Of a DNA stretch of 64,000 bases, positions 43,301 to 50,947 are shown in pieces. A program made the position numbers and the translations under genes. The notes under the pieces are model-generated. The model did no database searches, was not told the origin of the DNA, and saw only the letters and a list, made by a program, of their open reading frames with translations. Source of the stretch: JBGTBD01 sp041749475 (lineage in GTDB: Bacteria > Pseudomonadota > Alphaproteobacteria > Rickettsiales > UBA998); the NCBI GenBank assembly GCA_041749475.1, contig JBGTBD010000002.1:1-64000 (forward strand), read 5' to 3'. Within the stretch, counting starts at the first letter, position 1. Each line of letters starts with the position of its first letter.

Positions 43301-44727
43301 TGGTCTTTTCCTCGCCCATTTTCCTGTTCATGTTCCTGCCCATCTTCCTCGGCATCTATTATGCCGTGCCGACGCGCTGGAAATCTTTGGTCATCCTGCT
43401 CGGAAGCTGCTTCTTCTACGGGTGGTGGCGCGCGGATTTCCTGATACTATTCTTCGGGCTGAAATTCTACAGTTACACCATCAGCCGCCATCTTGCGAAA
43501 CTGGAGGACGGAACGTTACGGCGTAACTGGATGTTACTCGGCGTGGCGGGGAACATCGCGGTGCTCAGTTATTTCAAGTATTTCAATTTTGGGCTGGACT
43601 CGTTCAACAGCATCATCACCAGCGCCGGTATGCCGATGTGGGAGGGATGGAAAGTGATTCTCCCTATCGGAATTTCATTCTACACGTTCCAGTCCTTGAG
43701 CTACGTCATCGACGTCTATCGCCGGGATGCCAAGCCCGCGAAGAACTTCATCGACTTTGCCGCGTTCGTAGCCTTGTTCCCGCAGCTCATCGCAGGCCCG
43801 GTGTTGCGGTATAAGGATTTGGAACATCAGTTCCACAACCGGACGCATAGCTGGGAGAAATTCAACGAGGGGGCGCTGCGGTTTGCGGTTGGTTTCTCCA
43901 AGAAAATCCTGATCGCCGATAGTCTCGCGCCGCTCGCCGATGCTTCCTTCGCGATGCAAGATCCCAGCTTCTTCGATGCGTGGCTAGGCATCCTCGCCTA
44001 TGCAGCGCAGCTCTATTTTGATTTCTCCGGCTATAGTGATATGGCTATCGGTATCGGGTTGATGATGGGCTTCCGTTTTGTGGAGAACTTCAACCATCCC
44101 TATATCAGCCGTAGCATCACCGAGTTCTGGCGGCGGTGGCATATCTCGCTTTCCACGTGGCTGCGGGATTATCTCTACATCTCGCTCGGCGGGAACCGGA
44201 AGGGCAACTTCCGCACCTATCTCAATCTGTTCCTGACCATGATGCTGGGTGGGCTATGGCACGGGGCGAACTTCACCTTCCTGCTGTGGGGAATGTGGCA
44301 TGGCGCGATGCTGGCGCTGGAGCGTTATCTCGGCGGGAAGTCCGGCTCGCCCTATCCACGCCTTATCGCCTGGCCACTCACGTTCTTCAGCGTCTTGATG
44401 GGCTGGGTATTGTTCCGCGCGCCGACGCTGGAGGTGGCCGGGGAGATGTATGGCGGGTTGTTCGGGTTCCACGGGATGGGTATTTCGGAATCGCTGATCT
44501 GGGCGACCACGCCGCTCCAGATCGGGATGCTGGGACTGGCCTATATCGTCATGTTCACCGCGCCGCGCATCATGCGTGATGTGCCGGTTATTCCCGGGGA
44601 GTTGAAACCGAGCTGGGTCTATGGGCTGCAGTTGAAATACCAGATCGCGCTGATGGTGCTGCTGTTGCTCAGCGTATCGAAGATGGTGGCGCAATCCTTC
44701 TCGCCGTTCCTCTACTTCCAATTCTAA
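43300..44727 (+). CDS. algI: Alginate O-acetyltransferase AlgI (MBOAT)
   Basis: AlgI moves acetyl groups across the inner membrane to AlgJ/AlgX. It is a 475-residue membrane-bound O-acyltransferase starting VFSSPIFLFMFLPIFLGIYYAVP, with YFDFSGYSDMAIGIGLMMGF, the RRWHISLSTWLRDYLYISLGGNR segment, and the catalytic LWHG (His321; His322 in Pseudomonas). A second conserved His at 334 follows in WGMWHG. It closes the plus-strand operon; the ATG overlaps the algJ stop. The next gene on the other strand begins 3 bp away, tail to tail. Confidence 0.95.
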   Translation: MVFSSPIFLFMFLPIFLGIYYAVPTRWKSLVILLGSCFFYGWWRADFLILFFGLKFYSYTISRHLAKLEDGTLRRNWMLLGVAGNIAVLSYFKYFNFGLDSFNSIITSAGMPMWEGWKVILPIGISFYTFQSLSYVIDVYRRDAKPAKNFIDFAAFVALFPQLIAGPVLRYKDLEHQFHNRTHSWEKFNEGALRFAVGFSKKILIADSLAPLADASFAMQDPSFFDAWLGILAYAAQLYFDFSGYSDMAIGIGLMMGFRFVENFNHPYISRSITEFWRRWHISLSTWLRDYLYISLGGNRKGNFRTYLNLFLTMMLGGLWHGANFTFLLWGMWHGAMLALERYLGGKSGSPYPRLIAWPLTFFSVLMGWVLFRAPTLEVAGEMYGGLFGFHGMGISESLIWATTPLQIGMLGLAYIVMFTAPRIMRDVPVIPGELKPSWVYGLQLKYQIALMVLLLLSVSKMVAQSFSPFLYFQF

Positions 44728-44729
44728 TA

Positions 44730-45203
44730 TTAGCTGCGGATGGGTTCCTTGTCCGTCTTGGCAAGGGTCTCGACAGTGGCGTTCTCGGTGAGGACGCGTA
44801 AGGAGTCGGGGTCTTTGATGGCGGTATCAACGGCGTGTTCCAGTTTTTCAAGTTGCTGGGTGTGGTCGTGTACGGTCTGGATTTTATGCTCGAAGCGCGT
44901 CTTGTTGGTGAGGTCGGGCAGGGTCGTGGCGGCGACAATGCCGCTCAACGGAACGAGCAGTGTCAGTTCATCCCCGACTTTTTTCCAGTCGGTTCGTTTG
45001 AAGAGGGGTTTGCCGGATTTCGCTTCGAAGAACATATCGACGATGGCGCTTATCGCGCTCCATGATGCGGCCATGGTAGCCCCTGCCGTGAGACCTGTCA
45101 GTACACGCTGCTTCAGCGAAGGCTTGTCCGCACCCTTCCGGATGAGGGCATCTTCCTCGCTTTTGGCTTGCGCTATGGCGTCTTTGATGTCGCGTGTGGT
45201 CAC
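44730..45203 (-). CDS. Unknown membrane-associated protein between the alginate arms
   Basis: A 157-residue protein that I do not recognise. Basic and charged N-terminal helix, then a Gly/Ala-rich hydrophobic segment (VLTGLTAGATMAASWSAISAIVDMFF), a basic patch, a second hydrophobic strand (LTLLVPLSGIVAATTL) and a coiled-coil-like C-terminus (FEHKIQTVHDHTQQLEKLEHAVDTAI). It appears to be a small integral or peripheral membrane protein with cytosolic ends. It lies wedged between the ends of the two convergent alginate operons and is on the same strand as algL, but 85 bp from it. A role in the polymer complex is possible only by location. Confidence 0.6.
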   Translation of the reverse strand: MTTRDIKDAIAQAKSEEDALIRKGADKPSLKQRVLTGLTAGATMAASWSAISAIVDMFFEAKSGKPLFKRTDWKKVGDELTLLVPLSGIVAATTLPDLTNKTRFEHKIQTVHDHTQQLEKLEHAVDTAIKDPDSLRVLTENATVETLAKTDKEPIRS

Positions 45204-45288
45204 AGAGAGTCTCCTACCCTACTACTTTAGGGCAGAGTGATGACAGTTTGATGACATCAGGATGATAAATAATACTAATATAAATCAG

Positions 45289-46389
45289 TTATTTGGAGAA
45301 TAGAAGGGTGGTGCTTCCGCCGAGGCCGGAATTGGAGAGGGGACGGTAGCGGTTCAGCATCGTTTCATGTTCCATGGAGGCGAAGCGGCTGTGATAGATT
45401 TCCAGCCATGCCAGACGGTTGGCGGTGACCTTGCCATCGGGGAGGGGAATCATCTGGTTCTGCGCCCGCTCCTGTAAGCGGGACGGGTCGGTGACGGAAT
45501 GGACGGTGGCGGCGACGAGGCGGTGCAGTGCGCCGTCATTCTCTTGATAGAGATCGACCCCGTTAGCGGCGGCCATTTCCGCCAGCATGATCAGCGGAGC
45601 GGTGGCATAGAGATGATAATCACGGGCTTTCTTGGCGCGGGCGAGTTCGCGCGGCAGGAATCCTTCCGGGGTGATCTGTTCGATGCCAATGCGGGCGCTA
45701 TCGATCCCCCAACTCAGGAATTTTTTATTACCCGTGGCGATGCCGACGGCGGCGACGCCCAGCCCACCCCAGTAGCGGTGATTGGCGAAGGAAGAGTTGG
45801 AGCTTTCGTTGGCTTCATAATAGGCGATCTGCTGCTTGGCGAGGGTGATAAGCCATGCGCGGATTTTCTTGTGACTTTCAGGCGGAAGCCCCGGGTCGTT
45901 CTGCACCTGCATGTAGCTTAGTGCCATCGCGGAGAGGGTGGGGCCGAAGCCCATCTTCGCCTGCTTGGTGGTCAGTTCGGAAAACGCCTTGCGGTTTGCC
46001 CAGCCGTGTATCCAGCGCATCACGCACATGGCGACTTCCGGATGCGGGGGGGATTCCTGCACGTAAGCATTGGCCATCTTGGTGATGCGGGAGATGTAAT
46101 CCCGCACGGGCTGGATCATAGCGAGGTATTGCTTCTGCGCCTTGGAGTCGATATTGGAGCGGGTCTTGTCCTTTTGATCGTAGACGCTGTTAGTATCCAG
46201 CCGCACGATGGCTTTCGGAATCTTGCCGCAGGTGACGCGCATCAGGCGGTTCGGTGCGCCGTGGGCGGCGCGTTGCTGCGCGATGTTAAAGGGAGGATTC
46301 AATTGTGGTAGCGGTGCAGGTGCGGCGGCGAAGGCTGCATTGCAACTGAGGATGGCGATGCCGAGATAGCAGGGGAGGCGTGAGGTCAT
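45289..46389 (-). CDS. algL: Alginate lyase AlgL
   Basis: A 366-residue secreted alginate lyase. The signal peptide is MTSRLPCYLGIAILSCNAAFAA. The AlgL signatures are seen: ANHRYWGG (Asn203, His204), then GFLPRELARAKKARDYHLYA with Arg251 and Tyr258, the Arg-Tyr pair seven residues apart typical of family PL5. The length is close to Pseudomonas AlgL (367). It overlaps the preceding Sel1 gene by 4 bp and is the last gene of the minus-strand operon. In the known system it clears polymer trapped in the periplasm. Confidence 0.9.
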   Translation of the reverse strand: MTSRLPCYLGIAILSCNAAFAAAPAPLPQLNPPFNIAQQRAAHGAPNRLMRVTCGKIPKAIVRLDTNSVYDQKDKTRSNIDSKAQKQYLAMIQPVRDYISRITKMANAYVQESPPHPEVAMCVMRWIHGWANRKAFSELTTKQAKMGFGPTLSAMALSYMQVQNDPGLPPESHKKIRAWLITLAKQQIAYYEANESSNSSFANHRYWGGLGVAAVGIATGNKKFLSWGIDSARIGIEQITPEGFLPRELARAKKARDYHLYATAPLIMLAEMAAANGVDLYQENDGALHRLVAATVHSVTDPSRLQERAQNQMIPLPDGKVTANRLAWLEIYHSRFASMEHETMLNRYRPLSNSGLGGSTTLLFSK

Positions 46390-48869
46390 GGGGCGGTGTA
46401 GCCTGATTCTTGCATATTCTCAAGGTAGGTTTTGGCTTGGACAGACCCGGCGGCGGCGGCTTTTTTCCACCACTCGAGCGCTTTCTCCTTGGATTCGGGA
46501 ACGCCGTACCCGGCGGCGTAGGATTGCGCGAGTTCGACCATCGCTTTGATGTCGCCTGCATTGGCAGCTTTCTCGAACCATGCTATCGCCTGTTTCGCAT
46601 CCCGTTCCACGCCTTGGCCGGTGAGGTAGACATAGCCCAGTTCACGCATCGCGCGGGCGTTGCCGCTATTGGCGGATTTGTTGAACCAGTAGGTGGCCGT
46701 CGCGCCATCCTTTTCCACGCCGTAACCTTTGGCGTAATCGCGGGCGACGGCCATCATCGCCTTCACATCACCCAGAAGGGCAGCGCGCATGTGCCATTTG
46801 GCGGCATTCTGTGGGCTGCGGGGAACGACGCTACCACTCTCGTATAGATATGACAATGCCATCGCGGCCTTGGCGGAGCCATATTCGGCGGCCTGAGTGA
46901 GATAGGCCACACCCTTCGCTTTGTCCTGCGGGACGAGTGTGTCTTGCAGATAAATCCGCCCCAGATATTCCATCGCTTTCTCATGCTGTTTGGCAGCAGC
47001 TTGCTGGAAGAGTGCGATGGCATTGCGCGGGTCGGGCTTCAGGGCCTTGCCCACTCCGGTCAGGGTGTATTTTCCGAGTGTGTAAGCAGCATCAGCATTG
47101 CCGAATTGCGCGGCTTTCTCTAGCCATGGAACCGCTTTTTCGATGTCTGGTGTGGGATTGAGGATATAGATATCGGCCATCGCCTTGAAGCCCTGCTCGC
47201 GTTTCTCCCCTTCTGCGATACCGCGGGCGAACCAGTGCTCGGCCTTGTCGTCATCCTGTTTTACGCCGCGTCCATCCTGATAGGATTCGGCGAGGAGGAT
47301 CATCGCCTTGCGGCTGTCATTACGGATAAGGCGCTTGAGGATGATGATGCGTTCTTTCAGGCTTTCCGTATCGCCTTTGGTGGCCAATGCTTCTGCTTGT
47401 AGTAACAATGCGGAATCCGACCCGGCGGCTATGGCGCGGTTGATCCAGAGCTGTTGTTTTTCGGTATTGGCGACGACGCCGATACCCTTCTCGTAATTAT
47501 GCGCCATCTGCAACATGGCGGAGGCGTTACCGTAGGATGAAGCAAGGCGGAAGAAGCGCAGCGAGTAAGTCGGGCGTTGCGGGGTTCCGCGTCCGAAAAG
47601 ATGGGCTTGGGCCAGTCCTTCGATACCGTCCGGGTTACCGCGTTGCGTCGCCTGTTCCAGCATGGCGAATGCCTTGGCGGTGTCACGCGCCGTGCCCGTT
47701 CCTGTGCCGTACGCGGAAGCGAGTTCGACCAGAAGGTCGCTATCGACGTTAGGAAGTTCAACCGCTTTCTCCAACCAGTAGACGTGCTGAGCGGCATCGA
47801 ACGGCTGGCCGTATTTGCCACGATAGATTTGGACCAGTGCTTCGAGCGAGCCCATATGGTAGCGCTTGGCGGCGAGGGTGAACCATTGCACGGCTTTATC
47901 CACATCGGTGGGTAATCCATTGCCAAGCAGATAGGCCATGCCGATATCATACATCGCAGTCTCCGACCCCATGTCGGCGGCCTTTTTCCAGAGCATCAGC
48001 GCCTTGTCGTTATCGCGCTCGACGCCGAAGCCTTTGTTATACATATCGGCGAGGCGCAATATGGCCTTGCGTTCCCCGGCGCGGCTAGCGACTTCGAACC
48101 AGCGGGCGGAAAGGCTGGTATCGACGGGGACGGCCTTGCCGGTGAAATACATCATCCCCAATTGATAGAAGGCGCTGCAGTCGCCCAGCGCGAGACTCTT
48201 CAACATCATGTCCTGTGCGAGGATGATGGCGTCTTCATACGCGGTCGGCGTGGGGGAAGGGATATTCTGTTCACGGTAGAGGTGGGCGAGTTCGAGGACG
48301 GAGCCGATGCTGCCCAGTGCGCGGCCTTGTAGGAAATAATTCCCGGCCTTGCTGAAATCGGCTGTGGATTCGTAGTAGTGGCCGAGCGCGTAGGCGGCTC
48401 CGGCATTACCGCTTTTCATCGCCGCTTCGAGGAGTTCGATAGCGCGGGCGGTATCCTGCGTCACCCCGTCGCCGCGCAGCAATAATACGCCGAGGCCGAA
48501 TTGGGCTTCCGGTGTGACTGGAGAAGATTTATCGACGAGGATCGCTTCGTAGAGTTTTGCAGCCGTGGCGGGGTCGGCGGGTACGGAGTTGTTGCCTTCC
48601 GTATAAAGGATTGCGAGACGGTAGAGTTCGGAGGCGGGGATGCCCGCCGTCTTGCCGTCCCATTTCGTCCAGTCCCGTTCGGGCGAAAGGATGCCGGGAA
48701 TTTTTTTGCAGATTTTCTCGATGTCGAGCTTCGGCGGTTCGATGGGTTTGGGGTCGGCGGCGTAGGCAGTATTCGCCAACACCAGCGTCATCGCCGCGCC
48801 ACAGCACCACCCGCGCAGCCCGGCGAAGCGGGATGAGGGGATGGTGCGATGTGGCGAGATGCTTTGCAT
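46386..48869 (-). CDS. Secreted Sel1-repeat protein (minus arm)
   Basis: An 827-residue protein with a signal peptide ending LVLANTAYA and about 18 Sel1 repeats, for example AQHVYWLEKAVELPNVDSDLLVELASAYGTGTGTARDTAKAFAMLEQATQRGN and KAIAWFEKAANAGDIKAMVELAQSYAAGYGVPESKEKALEWWKKAAAAG. No lipobox Cys is found at the signal end. It lies 5 bp after algF and overlaps algL, so it is part of the acetylation/lyase arm. It may act as the TPR-type scaffold for AlgX/AlgF. The three Sel1 proteins of the locus are diverged from each other. Confidence 0.82.
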   Translation of the reverse strand: MQSISPHRTIPSSRFAGLRGWCCGAAMTLVLANTAYAADPKPIEPPKLDIEKICKKIPGILSPERDWTKWDGKTAGIPASELYRLAILYTEGNNSVPADPATAAKLYEAILVDKSSPVTPEAQFGLGVLLLRGDGVTQDTARAIELLEAAMKSGNAGAAYALGHYYESTADFSKAGNYFLQGRALGSIGSVLELAHLYREQNIPSPTPTAYEDAIILAQDMMLKSLALGDCSAFYQLGMMYFTGKAVPVDTSLSARWFEVASRAGERKAILRLADMYNKGFGVERDNDKALMLWKKAADMGSETAMYDIGMAYLLGNGLPTDVDKAVQWFTLAAKRYHMGSLEALVQIYRGKYGQPFDAAQHVYWLEKAVELPNVDSDLLVELASAYGTGTGTARDTAKAFAMLEQATQRGNPDGIEGLAQAHLFGRGTPQRPTYSLRFFRLASSYGNASAMLQMAHNYEKGIGVVANTEKQQLWINRAIAAGSDSALLLQAEALATKGDTESLKERIIILKRLIRNDSRKAMILLAESYQDGRGVKQDDDKAEHWFARGIAEGEKREQGFKAMADIYILNPTPDIEKAVPWLEKAAQFGNADAAYTLGKYTLTGVGKALKPDPRNAIALFQQAAAKQHEKAMEYLGRIYLQDTLVPQDKAKGVAYLTQAAEYGSAKAAMALSYLYESGSVVPRSPQNAAKWHMRAALLGDVKAMMAVARDYAKGYGVEKDGATATYWFNKSANSGNARAMRELGYVYLTGQGVERDAKQAIAWFEKAANAGDIKAMVELAQSYAAGYGVPESKEKALEWWKKAAAAGSVQAKTYLENMQESGYTAP

Positions 48870-48874
48870 CTAGA

Positions 48875-49522
48875 CTAACGCTGAACCGCGTTTTCCTGCA
48901 TCAGCGTGACGGGCTTCTCAGCCGTTCCCGCTAATACGAAGGTCGTGCCAGTACGGCGTTTCAGTTCTACGCCGGGGAAGCTTTTGACTTCCTTGTCACC
49001 CGCTTTGATGACAAGCGATAGGGTCAGCGGATTAACTTCGCGCGCGCCGCCTTTTCCGGGGGCTGTGCTAGCCACGATATCCGCTTTATGTTCGCTGGCG
49101 AACAAGGATGCCGACGGTACGGTGGAGAGGTTATAGAAATAAACCACCGATTTCGCCGGGTTGGAAATAATCGCATCAGGCAATACGGTTAGGGTGGGTT
49201 TGCCTTCGGCGCGTTGCAGGGCAAGCGTGTAATACTTACCCGCTTCGACTTTCACGGGGAAGGAGGCTTCGCCCAGCTTCATCGTGTAGTCGTTTGCTTT
49301 CAGCACATAATACGGCGAGATGGCAGGTGAAGCGAGATCCTTGAAGGAAACGGAGCCGACGCTGGTGGATAGCTTCGTCGCATCGCCCGTGGCGTTGATC
49401 AGGCGTACGAAGGCGGAATCCGCAGGCGGAGCCGGATCATAAAGTTCCTGATCGTTCGCGAGGGCGGGCGTGGCCAGCCCCAGCATCGCGAATAGTAGCG
49501 TAAGTTTTTTAACGAGTGACAT
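48875..49522 (-). CDS. algF: Alginate O-acetylation protein AlgF
   Basis: AlgF is a periplasmic adaptor required for acetylation of the polymer. After a signal peptide (LTLLFAMLGLATPALA) the family start ELYDPAPPADSAFVRLINATGD is clear, followed by beta strands (YYVLKANDYTMKLGEASFPVKVEAGKYYTLAL...). The 215-residue length matches Pseudomonas AlgF (216). It lies 6 bp after algX, its likely partner. Confidence 0.88.
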   Translation of the reverse strand: MSLVKKLTLLFAMLGLATPALANDQELYDPAPPADSAFVRLINATGDATKLSTSVGSVSFKDLASPAISPYYVLKANDYTMKLGEASFPVKVEAGKYYTLALQRAEGKPTLTVLPDAIISNPAKSVVYFYNLSTVPSASLFASEHKADIVASTAPGKGGAREVNPLTLSLVIKAGDKEVKSFPGVELKRRTGTTFVLAGTAEKPVTLMQENAVQR

Positions 49523-49528
49523 GATTCC

Positions 49529-50911
49529 TCACTTTGGTTTGGTTGGTGTTGACGTGGTGCAAAGACGCGCGGTGAGCGACGTATTTACGTTGGAAAGCTG
49601 TTGGATGTGAACTTCCTTCAAGTTGCTGGAGATTTCGTCATCCAGCTCCACGAAGAAGCGGCCCGTATTGTTGAAATGTTCCGAACGGTCGACCTGGAAC
49701 CATTCCCCATCGCCATCATCGTAATCCAGTTGCAGCGTGAACTTCGCGAGACCACGGTTCGACGATTCGACATAAATATAATAGTGGCTTCCGGATATTT
49801 TTTGTGCCGGATCAAGCGGGAAGAGGAGGCCGCCTTCGCCTTTCTTGACGTCCAGCGTACCCGACGCGATGGCCTTTTCGGGTCCGCAATCCCCGGCGAT
49901 GGCAGGGAGAATCTGGCGGAAGAAGGGAGTGGAATTTTGGTTGAGGTCGTATATCCCCGGGGCTTCCCAGATGAGGAACGGGGGATTGGCGCCTGCGAAA
50001 TCGGGAGAGGCGGTGTAGGAGACGATCGCGTTGAAGAGGAGTCCGGCGGAGAGGGCGTAGTTGGCGATTTCCATCCCCGTTGCTTCCGACAGGAACCCGT
50101 CGAAATTGAAGTTCGCCTGCGCGCTGAAGCTGGAGCCGACGAGGACGGTGGGGTCTGCCCCGGCGCTGTCACCGAACAGCGCATCCTCACCACTGCCCGC
50201 CGCGGCTTGCAGACGGGTCTCGAACTCGGGGTAAGGTTCAGAAGGGATCTGGCTGGAGCAGAGGCGCTGTATCTCGTTGGCCATCGTGTGGCGCATCTCC
50301 AGCTTGCCCGTTTCAGTGGTTTGATAGGTGGCGGGTTTGAGGGCTTTATAGGCGGGGTCGTCCTTCAAGGCGGCAGCGATGGCTTCTGCGGCCTGACGTG
50401 CGCCGAAGGGAGTCCAGTGGTGATCGCGTTTGAAGAAAAAGGGCGTCTTGGTATCGGGTGCGTCTGTCGATAGTTTCATCAGGTCGGGAACGAGCATTCC
50501 TGTGGCGCGTAATTTTGCGAGCATTTCCTGATAGGATGTTTCTACTTCTTTCACCGCGTAGTTGGATTGGGCGGGTTGAGTGTCGTCAAAAAAGGCCTGA
50601 CCTGCGATGCCGCGCGGGGGAACGGAGAGGAAGACCATCTGCGTGCCGCGTACTTTCATCGCTTCGGCGAGGCGCGTCATGTACCGCGCCGCTTCGGGCA
50701 TCAGGTCATAATCTTCCTTGAGATCGCCGCTGATACGGAAGAACCAGCCGTTCATACCTTGGGTCATTTCCGCCATGGTGCGTTTCTGCGCGTTGGCCAA
50801 ATCGGGGCACTGGTAGAGGACTTGATCGGCGGACGCAACGCTGCCGATGCTTGCGGTGGCAAGACAGGTATATAGAAAGAGGCAGGAGCGGGTGATACGC
50901 AGCATGTTCAT
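49529..50911 (-). CDS. algX: Alginate O-acetyltransferase AlgX
   Basis: AlgX is the terminal acetyltransferase with an SGNH domain and a C-terminal carbohydrate-binding module. The signal peptide is followed by ADQVLYQCPDL. The catalytic set is intact: RDHHWTPFGAR (Asp163, His165) and VGSSFS (Ser261). They correspond to Asp174, His176 and Ser269 of Pseudomonas AlgX. The C-terminal domain (about 335-450, SGSHYYIYVESSNRGLAKFTLQLDYDD) resembles the polymer-binding module, so AlgX and not AlgJ is the right call. The length of 460 is close to 474. It is the first gene of the minus-strand operon. Confidence 0.9.
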   Translation of the reverse strand: MNMLRITRSCLFLYTCLATASIGSVASADQVLYQCPDLANAQKRTMAEMTQGMNGWFFRISGDLKEDYDLMPEAARYMTRLAEAMKVRGTQMVFLSVPPRGIAGQAFFDDTQPAQSNYAVKEVETSYQEMLAKLRATGMLVPDLMKLSTDAPDTKTPFFFKRDHHWTPFGARQAAEAIAAALKDDPAYKALKPATYQTTETGKLEMRHTMANEIQRLCSSQIPSEPYPEFETRLQAAAGSGEDALFGDSAGADPTVLVGSSFSAQANFNFDGFLSEATGMEIANYALSAGLLFNAIVSYTASPDFAGANPPFLIWEAPGIYDLNQNSTPFFRQILPAIAGDCGPEKAIASGTLDVKKGEGGLLFPLDPAQKISGSHYYIYVESSNRGLAKFTLQLDYDDGDGEWFQVDRSEHFNNTGRFFVELDDEISSNLKEVHIQQLSNVNTSLTARLCTTSTPTKPK

Positions 50912-50947
50912 GTCCAGGATTTTGCTTAGAGGGGATTGGCCATCAAG

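Noticed and set aside
49601..50473. 290-codon plus-strand frame antisense to algX
   Set aside because: Shadow of a strongly conserved AlgX; composition biased, no start signal.
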